Assembly: GCA_045646905.1 (NCBI GenBank)
Contig: JAZRLP010000018.1
Location: 62,001 to 126,000, forward strand
Source: RGIG4079 sp045646905
GTDB taxonomy: Bacteria; Bacteroidota; Bacteroidia; Bacteroidales; Muribaculaceae
DNA length: 64,000 nucleotides
Direction of reading: 5' to 3'
The notes below the pieces were generated by a model, which ran no database searches, had not been told where the DNA came from, and saw only the letters and a program-made list of their open reading frames with translations. The translations under genes were made by a program, and so were the position numbers. Shown here piece after piece: positions 8,099 to 18,394 of the stretch. The first letter of the stretch is position 1. Each line of letters opens with the position of its first letter.

Positions 8099-9367
8099 TC
8101 ATTTCACATTTTTCCTTTTCACTATCGCCGAGTCAATGGCATTTCCATCACGATTATAGAGCGTAATAGAGAGTTCATTGTCAGTAGCATTAAGGATGAG
8201 AGCACCCACAGTGTTAGGGCCCTCGTTCCATAGATATTTAATCAGTGGATGATTGCCATTCCATTCTTGCAACGCCTGTCCACGCTCATTGTCGGCCGAA
8301 GGAGTTTGAACATACACCGTACCCCTACTGCCATCGGTTTCCACACCTTGATATAGCGCGTTAGTGCGTGCATAAATGTGGTTATTGGCCGCTATAGCAA
8401 GATCCACGCCACATTCGTCAAAGAGTTGTCGCCAGCGTTCATATTGCGATGACTCGCCAGTGTTGCCATAAAACCACTGATAATGCTCCATCACCACCAC
8501 AAAACGATGGGGATTCGCGGCAATAACTTGTCGCACCCATTGTTGCGCCTTGCAAAGCCCCTCTTCACTCTTCATCGACTCATTGTTGAGCATCACAAAA
8601 AGCGTGTTGCCATAAGTAAAATGGTAGCACACACCCATTTCGCCCTCATAGCCATTAAGTGGATTGTTGTTGGTGTGACGGAAAAACTCGTTTGACTGAT
8701 GCGCATAGCCACGACTCATATTATCGTGATTGCCATTCACACCAGCCCACACATATTTTTCAAAAGGCTTATTGGCATACAACTCACGCCAAAACGAATA
8801 ACTACCACCCCACGCAATGATATCACCCACATGCAACACCATGTCAAACTCGCCATTGCATCGTTCAAGTGTTGCAAGCATATCCATCGCAGCACGAGTG
8901 CGAGCCGGTAGTGGCGCATAGGCATGGAAGTCAGAAATCACAGCCGCCGTCCAATTATTATCCCGTGGAGCCGTCTTAAAATAGCGAATAGTATTATCGC
9001 CCTCTATATAATATTTATATTGAGTATCAGGGACGAGTGAATCCAATTCAAGAGTATTGCGTATGAAACGAGCCGACTCATAAAAGTCCTTACCATCGGC
9101 CGTTTTAGAATAAATGCTATCAAAAACAGTGCACAACTCCCGTTGAGCCGTCATAGACCGTGCCTCCGACCAGTCCCAATCATCGGCAAAAGTATAACGA
9201 CACACACCCTCTCGACAATCCACATCGGTGTGCCAATTTAGGCGCATCATCGTTGACGCATCCTCACCCACATTAGCAATCACCGTAAAAGGACTTGCAG
9301 CCATCACCTCAACACAACAAGCAACAGCCCAAATCGCAAATATTGACATAACACGACAAAACTTCAT
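8099..9367 (-). CDS. Secreted calcineurin-like metallophosphoesterase (purple-acid-phosphatase-like layout)
   Basis: The 422-residue precursor begins with a signal peptide (MKFCRVMSIFAIWAVACC..., cleaved near VMAAS). An N-terminal beta-sandwich-like region (about 25-130) precedes a metallophosphoesterase domain with the motifs SDFHAY, HVGDII, GNHDN and a late VMEHYQW. The last motif, normally GHxH, reads ANNHIYAR, so the first glycine-histidine is replaced but the metal-binding His remains. The layout resembles purple acid phosphatases with a fibronectin-like N-domain. It acts in the periplasm or outside the cell on a phosphate ester that cannot be named. A TAAATTTG promoter lies at 9397-9390 on the same strand. 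Confidence 0.85.
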   Translation of the reverse strand: MKFCRVMSIFAIWAVACCVEVMAASPFTVIANVGEDASTMMRLNWHTDVDCREGVCRYTFADDWDWSEARSMTAQRELCTVFDSIYSKTADGKDFYESARFIRNTLELDSLVPDTQYKYYIEGDNTIRYFKTAPRDNNWTAAVISDFHAYAPLPARTRAAMDMLATLERCNGEFDMVLHVGDIIAWGGSYSFWRELYANKPFEKYVWAGVNGNHDNMSRGYAHQSNEFFRHTNNNPLNGYEGEMGVCYHFTYGNTLFVMLNNESMKSEEGLCKAQQWVRQVIAANPHRFVVVMEHYQWFYGNTGESSQYERWRQLFDECGVDLAIAANNHIYARTNALYQGVETDGSRGTVYVQTPSADNERGQALQEWNGNHPLIKYLWNEGPNTVGALILNATDNELSITLYNRDGNAIDSAIVKRKNVK

Positions 9368-9389
9368 AACACAAAATATTAGTCCCTCA

Positions 9390-9397
9390 CAAATTTA
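9390..9397 (-). promoter_or_regulatory. -7 box for the metallophosphoesterase gene
   Basis: On the minus strand the sequence reads TAAATTTG, 22 bases before the ATG at 9367. No clear -33 element is seen. Confidence 0.55.
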
Positions 9398-9452
9398 CGC
9401 ATTTTTATAAATTTGCATATACTCATCACTTTTTATTTGTTTGTATTTTTTC

Positions 9453-9460
9453 TAACTTTG
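9453..9460 (+). promoter_or_regulatory. -7 box for the HD-domain gene
   Basis: TAACTTTG followed by CA, 27 bases before the ATG at 9488. The -33 region is T-rich but lacks a clear TTTG at the right distance. Confidence 0.6.
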
Positions 9461-9487
9461 CATAAAATTTATTGAAACATCTTTACT

Positions 9488-10099
9488 ATGGCAAAAGAAA
9501 ACAAGTACAAAACCGAATTTATTGAGATTCTTAAGGCGACTGAGCGTGAAAACATTGATTATGTGATTGAAGATCTTGAAGATCTTGGATTTTTTGAGGC
9601 TCCGGCGTCGTGCAAAAATCATTACAATTTTGAAGGTGGATTGGTGGAACATTCACTCAATGTATATAAAATTGCGGTTATGCTCAAGGAACAAATGTCA
9701 AAGTTGCGTCCCGATGTTGTGAGTCGCATTCCCGATGATAGCATCGCTATCGCTGCCCTACTCCACGATGTGTGCAAGGCCGACATCTACAAAAAAGTAA
9801 CGAAGAAGGTGCGCAACGAAATAGGTATGTGGGAAGCACAAGAGGCCTATAACATTGATTACTCTGATTTCCCTCTTGGACATGGCGAAAAATCGGTGAT
9901 TATGCTCCTACGCAGTGGTCTCGACCTCAACGATGATGAAATTATGGCAATACGCTGGCACATGGGCAGTTGGGATATCGCTTTTCAAAGTAGCGAAATG
10001 GTGGCAAGCAATCGCAAAGCCAAAGAAATATGCCCACTTCTCTCTCTCATTCACACAGCCGATACTCTCGCTGCCGGCATCCTCGAAGGGAAAGGATAA
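9488..10099 (+). CDS. HD-domain phosphohydrolase-like protein
   Basis: The 203-residue cytoplasmic protein carries HD-superfamily motifs: an early histidine in GGLVEHSLNVYKIA, the HD pair in ALLHDVCKADI, and later histidines in PLGHGEKS and RWHMG. These are metal ligands in phosphohydrolases acting on nucleotides or related phosphates. It is shorter than RelA/SpoT or dGTPases and has no second domain. It has its own promoter and terminator, so context gives no hint of substrate. Alternative uses of this fold include RNA-associated phosphodiesterases. Confidence 0.8.
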   Translation: MAKENKYKTEFIEILKATERENIDYVIEDLEDLGFFEAPASCKNHYNFEGGLVEHSLNVYKIAVMLKEQMSKLRPDVVSRIPDDSIAIAALLHDVCKADIYKKVTKKVRNEIGMWEAQEAYNIDYSDFPLGHGEKSVIMLLRSGLDLNDDEIMAIRWHMGSWDIAFQSSEMVASNRKAKEICPLLSLIHTADTLAAGILEGKG

Positions 10100-10223
10100 G
10101 TTTTAATGCATAATCCGTAGCGCTTAATGCATAATTAATCTTGAATAAATCGCGTTGAGTCATTCGAGTTTCATTATGCTGATGTGATATTAAATTGTTA
10201 CATACACTCATCTATATCTGTTA

Positions 10224-10257
10224 AAAAGTTGTGCAATCGTGCATAACTTTTTATTTT
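10224..10257 (+). terminator. Likely terminator in the 10100-10466 gap
   Basis: AAAAGTTGTGCA pairs with TGCATAACTTTT around the loop ATCG (one G-U pair), followed by a T-rich stretch. The rest of this 367-bp gap is AT-rich with repeated TAATGCATAAT (from about 10105) and the promoter at 10367-10374; no gene is seen. Confidence 0.75.
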
Positions 10258-10366
10258 TTATTCACTACTATCGCATATTTACTCAACATACTGCATATCA
10301 ACGCTAAATCATCTACAAAATAATCACATTTATCTCATTTTTGAGGATTTTTAGCCAATAAATTCC

Positions 10367-10374
10367 TATCTTTG
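10367..10374 (+). promoter_or_regulatory. -7 box for the giant subtilase gene
   Basis: TATCTTTG followed by TAGGA. A TTTG at 10340-10343 is 23 bp upstream, a little long. The leader to the ATG at 10467 is about 90 nt and AT-rich. Confidence 0.6.
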
Positions 10375-10466
10375 TAGGATTTTTAGATTAATTCAAGTAT
10401 TAATCAATTATCTATAATCGCAAAATTTATAAAACAATAATATTTTATTAATTTAATTTCCTGTTT

Positions 10467-13400
10467 ATGCAAAAAATCTTTTCACGCTTAGTGATGTTAC
10501 TCATCATTGCAATGAGTAGCGTAGTTTTTGCACAAGCTCAAAGCCAATCGCCTCGCAAAGGCGTTGTGCGTGTGAAATTGCAAACCGAGATTGCTAAATC
10601 GGTAGGCAATAAAAAAATCACCGCCACCAATGGAGTTTTAAGCACCGGTGTACAGACACTTGATGCTTCGGCTCGCAAAGTGAAGGCTATGAGTTTCAAA
10701 AGGGTATTCCCTTATAGTGCAAAGTATGAAGATCAAATGGCACAATATGGTCTCGACCGTTGGTATGAAGTGACATTTGACGAGTCAATCAACCCTAAAG
10801 AAGCACAACGCATCTTCAGCCAAACTGCAGGTGTGCAAGTAGCAACTTGCAAAGTGCCTATGGTATTGAAGGAAAACGGCACATTCAAAACTGCTGCTCC
10901 TCTCTCTACCGAAGTGCGCCCTTCAACAATGCCATTCAACGACCCTCGTTTAGGTAGCCAATGGCATTACAACAACACTGGAGCATTGGGCACAAGTGTA
11001 GCAGGCGCCGATATTAATCTTTTTAAAGCATGGGAAACTACCACTGGTCGCAACGATGTTATTGTTGCAATCATTGACGGTGGTATCGACTACACCCACG
11101 AAGACCTTTCGGCAAATGTTCTCCTCAACCAAGCTGAGTTGAATGGTGTTGCTGGTCAAGACGACGATGGCAACGGCTATATCGACGATGTTTATGGATG
11201 GAACTTCTGTACAAACTCTAAAGATATTTATCCTCATGCCCATGGTACCCATGTCGCTGGTACTGTTGCAGCCGTTAACAACAACGGCATAGGTGTGTGT
11301 GGTATTGCTGGTGGTAATGGCTCATATGGCTCGGGCGTGAAAATGCTCTCTTGCCAAGTATTTGACTCTCGTTCAGGCTCGGGCGAAGGCGACTTTGCTG
11401 CTGCTATCGTATATGCTGCCAACAATGGCGCATCAATCGCCAACTGTTCATGGGGTTGGGCTTCAAACGACTACTACGAACAAGATGTACTCGATGCCAT
11501 TGACTACTTCATCGCGATGAATCGTGGTAAAAATGTGAGCGGTGGTGTGATGTTCTTCGCTACTGGTAACGATGGCGCATTGGGCAACTTCTACCCAGCA
11601 TGCTACGACAAAGTAGTTGCAGTAGGTTCAATGACATCTGACTTCACTATTGCGGCTTACTCTAACCATGGTGATTGGGTTGACATCGTTGCTCCTGGTG
11701 GTCTTCTCGACTATGGCGAAGCACATGGTGTGTTGAGTACACTCCCTGGCAACCAATATGGTTTTAACGAAGGCACTTCAATGGCAACTCCTCATGTTAC
11801 CGGTATTGCTGCCCTTGTTGTTTCTCAACATGGTAGTTCTACAATCCCAGCCGAAACCATTCGCCAACAAATCATCACTTCGGTAAACGATGTTTATAAA
11901 TACAACGAAGGTAAAGAAGGCCTACATGGTGCAGGTTACATCGATGCTGTTAAAGCACTCAACATGAGTGGTAGTGGTGTTGCTCCCGAAGCTGTGAGCA
12001 CTTTCACTGCACTTCCTGCACAAGACAACATCACTCTCGAATGGGTAATTCCTTCTTCAAGCGACAACATCGTGAGCTATCACGCTCTTTATTACAGCAC
12101 CGAAGCGTTTGATGCTAACACCGACTTGAGCACTCTCAACAAGGTAGTCATCGACACTAAATTCCTCTCTTCGGGTGAAACTACAACATATGTATTGGAA
12201 GGCCTACAACCATTGACAACCTACTATCTTGCAATGACTGCAGTAAACCGTTGGGGTGATGCTTCGGCACTATCTCCAATCGTTGTAGCAACAACCAATG
12301 CTGGGCCTAAAATGACTATCGACAAATCAACATTGTCATTTACCGTAAAACCAGGTGCGCAAGGAAATGCATCATTCAACATTGGCAACGATGATGAAGG
12401 TCTTTTGAAATGGAATGCATCTGTTGCAACCACTCAATATACAGTTGCTACTCGCTCGGTAGCAAAAGCCAATCCAGGTGTAATCGCAAAATATAACAGC
12501 AAATTGGGTATCACTCCTTATGCTGCTAATGCCGTATTTAAAACAAGCGACTACATCGCAGGCGAATATCCAAAAGATTTCAAATACTACGACAACATTT
12601 ATGCCTACATTGGCGATGAAGACAACTCATTGCCCAACTCTATGGCTCAATGGTTCTATGTTGACAAAGATACATACCCCGAAGGGTTTAACCTCACCGC
12701 TATAAAAGTCAACAGCGTATATGGAGCGAACCCTATCTTCCAAATTTATAAAGGCAACAACATCTCATCGGCTACTCTTCTTCAAGAGTTTACACCTGCA
12801 TTCTACTCTGAAGGCATGATGAAACTCAACGAGCAAATCTTCTTTGCTCCAGGCGAATCATTCTGGGCAGTGATACACTTCCCTGCTGGCCAACAAGGTT
12901 ACCCTCTTGGTCTTGCAACTGTAACCGATGAAGTTTACTCTACCTACTCTTATATGAGTAACGACATGGGTAAAACATGGCACTCTGTTGCTGAAGCCCT
13001 CACTGGCTCATCTTACCAATCTATCAGCAACAAAGCCGGATGGGCAATCACTGCAGTGAGCCAAAACCCTGCTTGGGACAAACTAATCACACTCACTCCT
13101 GCCGAAGGCCAAGTGAAATATGGCGAAACACAAAATGTAGTTGTAACCAACGATGGACAACCTCTTGTGAATGGTACTTACAAATTCAACCTTCGTTTCA
13201 ACACCAACGAAAGCGAAGCAAATACAACCATTATCCCTGTTACTATGACCGTTAGTGGCAATGCTCCTGCAATGTCACCAGCCAAGGTTGTAAACTTTGG
13301 TAACCTCCTCGTGGGTGAAAGCAAAACACTTTCGGTTGAAGTATTCAACGAAGGTTATGGCCCATTTGGATACTATGGTTCATTGAGTGGCAACCGCATC

Positions 13401-16400
13401 GTTTCTACTTCGGAACACTTTGAAGGTCCTTCTTACATCAGCGGTGGATTCCCTGCTCGTGCTTACACAAAATTTGATGTAACATTCACTCCTAAAGCAG
13501 CAGGTAGCCATACTGGCAATATTGTATTCAAACACTCTGACAACTCTGAATTCAAAATCACATTGACAGGTGTTGCAACCGACCCCGCTAAAATCACAAT
13601 TGAGCCAAGCACTATCGAAGTGGGCGAACTTGGCGTTGACTCGGCTGCTGTTACAAAAGAGTTTGCAATCAAAAACGATGGTAACTATCCATTGGAATAT
13701 GTATTCCCTAAATTCTCTGACCGCACTCTTGAAACTCAAGGCAAATCGGCTCATCGCTTTGGTTATGTAGCTGCTACTAACCTCAACGGAGCAACCGACT
13801 TTGCTTATGATGGAAATGCGTCACTTATTGGAGGCACCAACATCGCATCAACATTCGACGACAATACATATTTGTCAAAACAAATTGCTCTTGGCTTTGC
13901 ATTCCCATTCTATGGCAAAAGCTACGATTATGCATATATCACAAGCTATGGTGGTATAGCATTTGGCACTGGCGAATATGCTTATCGTTCACCATTGAGC
14001 GAAAGTGCTTATGGTCTTGAGGGCGTACCCTACATTTCGGCTTACGGATATCAATTGGCGATGAGTCCTCAATCAAAGATTGAGTATGCTAAACAAGATG
14101 GTAAATTCGTAGTTAAATACACCGAGGTGTTAGCATTGGTTTATGACCAAGAATACACCCCTATTTCATTCCGCATCGCACTCTCTTCTAATGGCGACAT
14201 TGAAATATTCTACGACAGTTACGAAGCTGCCACTCTATTCCAAGAAGGTTCTACACTTTATTGCGGTATCCTCAACGGAGAAGGTAATGACCCATTAACT
14301 TTAACTTCGGCCGATGTTGCCGACTATTGGGAAACCAACGATGACCCTGCTGGAGATGTATACCGTCAATTCACTTCGCAATCATCTATTAAATTCATTG
14401 CACCTAAACCCAACTTTGTAACAGCCCTATCTCCTGCTTATGGCATTGTTAATCCAGGCGAAAGCATCAACATCGCAGCCATCCTTAAAGCCGATGCTGA
14501 AATGTATGCAGGCGCTACATTCAACAACCTTGTCATCATGAGCAACGACCCTGTTACTCCTACCTCATTTGTTCGTTTCAATGCCAACATCACAGGCTCG
14601 CAATTAACAGCCGATGTTGCACTCGAATCAAATGAAATAAACTTTGGCAAAGTGTTCCGCACATCAACTGCAAAACTTCCTTTGACAATTAAAAACACTG
14701 GTAAAGACACATTGAATGTCACCTCTATTTCAACAGCCAACAATCGTGTTGCAATTGAAGCAATGGGCGAATTCAAAATCGCAGCCGGCATGTCAAAAGA
14801 TGTTATCGTAACACTTCCTACCGAAAACGAAGGAACTATTACCGATGAAATTTCAGTTGCAACAAGCGCTGGCTCACTCACCGCAACCGTTAATGGCGAA
14901 GTAATTGGCTGTCCTTCTATCGACTTGAGCTATACCGCTATTGACACTACTATCCTCAGCGGAAATTATTTGGGCAAACCTCTTTATATTAACAACCAAG
15001 GTAATGAAGCATTGAAATATTCAATCACTCCTAATCCCGAATATTTCTCATTCAGCGACATTAATGTTGGTGCTAATGTAGCCTACTCTTATAGCGCTTC
15101 TATTGATGATAAAAATGTTGTTTTTGACTGGTTTGACATTGAAACAACCGGACTTGGAAAACAAAACAACTTCACTTACTACAACTCACACGACTATGTA
15201 GAAGTGAAATTGCCATTCAACTTCCCATATTATGGAAAAGTGTACGACACAATGTACATCTATAACACCGGTTTCATTTCATTTACAAAACGCAACGACG
15301 ACAAGATTTGGCCCGAGCCTCCAGGTGAATTCCCTGCAGGAACAATTTACACCAACATCATCGCGCCTTATTGGGGCTTGCACACTTGCGATCAAAGCAA
15401 GACTGCAGGTACATACCATTATATGACCGAAAATGAAGTAGTAGTTTCATGGATGGAATATGGCAACTCTATGAATATAGGTGTTTGCTATCAAATCATT
15501 ATGAAAAAAGATGGCTCATTCAAGTTCCAATATAAAGGATTTGGCGACTATGCTGTTATCTATGGCATCTTTGGTCTTGCAGGTCTTTCAAACGAAGATG
15601 GCACAGTAGGCATTCGCATTCCCGAACGCTATGTAGCATTCAACAATGCAGTGCAATTCTACCCTGTTGTTGAAAACACCATTAAGCCTAATGATGGACG
15701 CTTGATTGACTTCAACATCCTCACCGACAAAATGGCTGGAACATACAACAGCGCTATTGACATCAACTCAAATGTGCCTGGTAAAGAAAAAATCCAAATC
15801 CCCATCAACCTCACTATCACAGGTGAATCCAAACCAGTCTTCCCTACCGATTCTATCATTGTTGAACGCGTAGTAGGTCACTTTGATGATCCATCGGCTG
15901 GTCCTATCACCGCAATGGGTGCCAACTATGAAGCTTGCTTCTATATTAGAAATGAAGGTTCGGCTACATTCACTATCTCTCATATTAAGAATGGCGGTCC
16001 TCAATTATATGATGAATGGTTTGACATGTATACTCCTATGTTCTCAACTTTCTATGAAGCAGAAGAGATTGACTGGATTACGGGCGAACCTACAGGCAAC
16101 CGTATGTGGACTCAGTACAACGACTACACTCCAGTTACTATTGGTTCTACGCCACAAGGCATCTCAATTCCTATGATGTATGACATGGCAATGCAACCAG
16201 GCATCTATGATGTACCTTTGACATTCTACTACAACGAAAACGATTCAGCCAATGTAAATGTGCGTTTCATCGTTACTCCAGCGCCTCAAATCGCGCTCGA
16301 TAAAGAAGAAATACGCGTTTCAAATGTATCGGACGACTATGTAGGCAATGACTCTGTAATGATTAGCAACAACGGACAATATCGCCTCACATATGAGCTA

Positions 16401-18191
16401 CGCTTAGACCCAACAGGCAAAGGCGAAGTTCAAGAAGACCTCGGTGGCGGTGGTATCGCTCCAACATCAGTTGCTCGTTCATTGAGCGCCGAAGATGCTG
16501 CTAAATTGCGCCAAAACATCTCTACGCCTATCACTGCATTTGAAGACAACGAAGCATCAGTTCTTGATGTTCCTGCCGACTTCACCTACAACCGTGCTCT
16601 TTATCACTCAACTCTTACAGGCAACAACACTACCTATCAATATGGTACGGGCAATACATTTGGTGAATACAAAGCCGCAACTTACTATGTTGCTCCACAA
16701 GAAGGCTTCAACATTTCACACATCTATACTGCCACATACCTACCAGGTCTCAAAGATGTTGACATCAAAGTAGAAATCATCAATGGCAATGATGTAGAAG
16801 GCACTACTGTATTGGGCAAGGGCACATTCCACATTGATGAAATGGAAAATGCAAGCTTCTTGGTAATTCCTCTTGATCGTGCTGTTTACATGGCTCCAGG
16901 CCAAGACTTCTATGTTGTAATCACATACCCAGTGGGAGTAGAATTCCCAGCATATCTTTCTGTTAAAGAAGAAGGTGTAGAATCTAACCGCTACATGGGA
17001 TATGTTGAAGGCTATGGATGGTTTGACATCGCAACTATGTTTGAAGAGCAATATGGTTCACTTGGTTACATCATGACTTGTCTTGAAACACGCGAAGGTG
17101 ATGCATGGGTTAAAATGCTTAACCCCGAAAGCGACAAAACTGGCACAATAGCCCCAGGCGAATCACTCAATGTGAAATTCCGCTTAAGCGCAATCGATGC
17201 TCCTATGGACAAAGACAACAAAGCAGTCCTCGTCATCAAGAGCAACGACCCAGTTCAACCAGTCGTAAACTTCCCAATCGTTCTCGACAAAAATGCTGCT
17301 CCTTCAATCACTGCTCCTTCTAACATCACTTATGCTAAAGAAGGCGCGTTGACTAAAGTAGAATTTAATGTTGTTGACATTGAAAACGATGACTTCTCAT
17401 TGCGACTTGATGACAATGGTAACATGGCTAAACTTGAAGTTACTGCTATTGATGAAACTGCAATTATCAAAGTAACTGAAAACGCGGCCACTGTTAGAAA
17501 TGCTCCTAATGGCGTTAAAGTTATTGCCAATATCACTCCCGAGTTTGGAACACAAGGTAACTATGCATTGACCCTCACCGCAACCGATGCTTATAGCAAC
17601 GAATCATATGAATCAGCTCGTTATCTTGTTGAACATGTCAATCGTGCTCCTCGCGTAGTAGCAACTTCCGACTACATGACGATGATGGCAACAACTACAT
17701 CCGACATCATCTCATTTGCCGACATGTTTGAAGATCCCGATGGCGATGAATTGACCTACGAAATGACCATCTCGCCCGATGATATCGTTACAGCATTCAA
17801 AGCTGATGCAAGCGCTATCTTCGTTGCCAACGAGGTGGGAGTAGTTATCGTTCGCATCACAGCAACCGACCCCGCTGGTGCTCAAGCCGTTCATGCATTT
17901 GAACTTGAAGTTACCGAATTTGATGGTGTCGAAAACATCTCAATCAACTCACAAGTGAATGTATTCCCCAACCCTGTGGTTACTGCGCTCAATGTGATTT
18001 GCGACTTCAACTGCGACAATGCAAAATACTGCATCTATGGTGCTAATGGTGCCGAAGTTTACAATGAAACAACTTCATGCATCAGTGGTCAAGCCAAGGT
18101 AATCAATGTAGAAAAACTCCCTGCTGGTCTTTACCTCCTCAAGGTGACAACCGACAATGGTGTTGCAACCTACCCTGTGATCAAAAAATAA
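10467..18191 (+). CDS. Giant T9SS-exported subtilisin-family (S8) serine protease
   Basis: The 2574-residue precursor begins with a signal peptide (cleaved near VVFAQAQS) and a propeptide-like region to about 160. The S8 domain holds the complete catalytic triad: Asp204 in IIDGGIDYTHED, His259 in HGTHVAGTVA and Ser438 in GTSMATPHVTG. A fibronectin III-like domain follows (about 520-615), then a long series of immunoglobulin-like beta-sandwich modules with repeated FGKV/FGNLLVGES-type openings (ASH/Hydin-like) and several carbohydrate-binding-like jelly rolls. Cadherin-like segments (about 2280-2490) lead to a T9SS type A sorting domain, recognised by NVFPNPV and the ending LPAGLYLLKV...YPVIKK. 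It is therefore expected to be exported by the type IX system and anchored at the cell surface or released. It has its own promoter and terminator. Confidence 0.93.
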   Translation: MQKIFSRLVMLLIIAMSSVVFAQAQSQSPRKGVVRVKLQTEIAKSVGNKKITATNGVLSTGVQTLDASARKVKAMSFKRVFPYSAKYEDQMAQYGLDRWYEVTFDESINPKEAQRIFSQTAGVQVATCKVPMVLKENGTFKTAAPLSTEVRPSTMPFNDPRLGSQWHYNNTGALGTSVAGADINLFKAWETTTGRNDVIVAIIDGGIDYTHEDLSANVLLNQAELNGVAGQDDDGNGYIDDVYGWNFCTNSKDIYPHAHGTHVAGTVAAVNNNGIGVCGIAGGNGSYGSGVKMLSCQVFDSRSGSGEGDFAAAIVYAANNGASIANCSWGWASNDYYEQDVLDAIDYFIAMNRGKNVSGGVMFFATGNDGALGNFYPACYDKVVAVGSMTSDFTIAAYSNHGDWVDIVAPGGLLDYGEAHGVLSTLPGNQYGFNEGTSMATPHVTGIAALVVSQHGSSTIPAETIRQQIITSVNDVYKYNEGKEGLHGAGYIDAVKALNMSGSGVAPEAVSTFTALPAQDNITLEWVIPSSSDNIVSYHALYYSTEAFDANTDLSTLNKVVIDTKFLSSGETTTYVLEGLQPLTTYYLAMTAVNRWGDASALSPIVVATTNAGPKMTIDKSTLSFTVKPGAQGNASFNIGNDDEGLLKWNASVATTQYTVATRSVAKANPGVIAKYNSKLGITPYAANAVFKTSDYIAGEYPKDFKYYDNIYAYIGDEDNSLPNSMAQWFYVDKDTYPEGFNLTAIKVNSVYGANPIFQIYKGNNISSATLLQEFTPAFYSEGMMKLNEQIFFAPGESFWAVIHFPAGQQGYPLGLATVTDEVYSTYSYMSNDMGKTWHSVAEALTGSSYQSISNKAGWAITAVSQNPAWDKLITLTPAEGQVKYGETQNVVVTNDGQPLVNGTYKFNLRFNTNESEANTTIIPVTMTVSGNAPAMSPAKVVNFGNLLVGESKTLSVEVFNEGYGPFGYYGSLSGNRIVSTSEHFEGPSYISGGFPARAYTKFDVTFTPKAAGSHTGNIVFKHSDNSEFKITLTGVATDPAKITIEPSTIEVGELGVDSAAVTKEFAIKNDGNYPLEYVFPKFSDRTLETQGKSAHRFGYVAATNLNGATDFAYDGNASLIGGTNIASTFDDNTYLSKQIALGFAFPFYGKSYDYAYITSYGGIAFGTGEYAYRSPLSESAYGLEGVPYISAYGYQLAMSPQSKIEYAKQDGKFVVKYTEVLALVYDQEYTPISFRIALSSNGDIEIFYDSYEAATLFQEGSTLYCGILNGEGNDPLTLTSADVADYWETNDDPAGDVYRQFTSQSSIKFIAPKPNFVTALSPAYGIVNPGESINIAAILKADAEMYAGATFNNLVIMSNDPVTPTSFVRFNANITGSQLTADVALESNEINFGKVFRTSTAKLPLTIKNTGKDTLNVTSISTANNRVAIEAMGEFKIAAGMSKDVIVTLPTENEGTITDEISVATSAGSLTATVNGEVIGCPSIDLSYTAIDTTILSGNYLGKPLYINNQGNEALKYSITPNPEYFSFSDINVGANVAYSYSASIDDKNVVFDWFDIETTGLGKQNNFTYYNSHDYVEVKLPFNFPYYGKVYDTMYIYNTGFISFTKRNDDKIWPEPPGEFPAGTIYTNIIAPYWGLHTCDQSKTAGTYHYMTENEVVVSWMEYGNSMNIGVCYQIIMKKDGSFKFQYKGFGDYAVIYGIFGLAGLSNEDGTVGIRIPERYVAFNNAVQFYPVVENTIKPNDGRLIDFNILTDKMAGTYNSAIDINSNVPGKEKIQIPINLTITGESKPVFPTDSIIVERVVGHFDDPSAGPITAMGANYEACFYIRNEGSATFTISHIKNGGPQLYDEWFDMYTPMFSTFYEAEEIDWITGEPTGNRMWTQYNDYTPVTIGSTPQGISIPMMYDMAMQPGIYDVPLTFYYNENDSANVNVRFIVTPAPQIALDKEEIRVSNVSDDYVGNDSVMISNNGQYRLTYELRLDPTGKGEVQEDLGGGGIAPTSVARSLSAEDAAKLRQNISTPITAFEDNEASVLDVPADFTYNRALYHSTLTGNNTTYQYGTGNTFGEYKAATYYVAPQEGFNISHIYTATYLPGLKDVDIKVEIINGNDVEGTTVLGKGTFHIDEMENASFLVIPLDRAVYMAPGQDFYVVITYPVGVEFPAYLSVKEEGVESNRYMGYVEGYGWFDIATMFEEQYGSLGYIMTCLETREGDAWVKMLNPESDKTGTIAPGESLNVKFRLSAIDAPMDKDNKAVLVIKSNDPVQPVVNFPIVLDKNAAPSITAPSNITYAKEGALTKVEFNVVDIENDDFSLRLDDNGNMAKLEVTAIDETAIIKVTENAATVRNAPNGVKVIANITPEFGTQGNYALTLTATDAYSNESYESARYLVEHVNRAPRVVATSDYMTMMATTTSDIISFADMFEDPDGDELTYEMTISPDDIVTAFKADASAIFVANEVGVVIVRITATDPAGAQAVHAFELEVTEFDGVENISINSQVNVFPNPVVTALNVICDFNCDNAKYCIYGANGAEVYNETTSCISGQAKVINVEKLPAGLYLLKVTTDNGVATYPVIKK

Positions 18192-18215
18192 TCATTATAG
18201 ATTATCTCTAATAGC

Positions 18216-18252
18216 AAACGATGGCAACCTTTTATGGTTGTCATCGTTTTTT
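18216..18252 (+). terminator. Terminator after the subtilase gene
   Basis: A 14-bp stem (AAACGATGGCAACC with GGTTGTCATCGTTT, one G-U pair) with a 6-nt loop merges into a T run. Confidence 0.9.
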
Positions 18253-18297
18253 ATGCCTATATCGTCGCAATATCGTAAATTTAGAAGGACTCTAATC

Positions 18298-18328
18298 TTT
18301 GATTTTAAGCAAATAATAACTACTTTTG
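18298..18328 (+). promoter_or_regulatory. Promoter of the glycosyl hydrolase-like gene
   Basis: TTTG (18298-18301), a 19-bp spacer and TACTTTTG (18321-18328) fit the Bacteroidetes consensus; the leader to the ATG at 18395 is about 60 nt. Confidence 0.8.
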
Positions 18329-18394
18329 CAGAGTTTTGTGTAATTTTAGCCAAAACACTTTGAGACGAAATAAAAACTAACAAACAAATAAACC

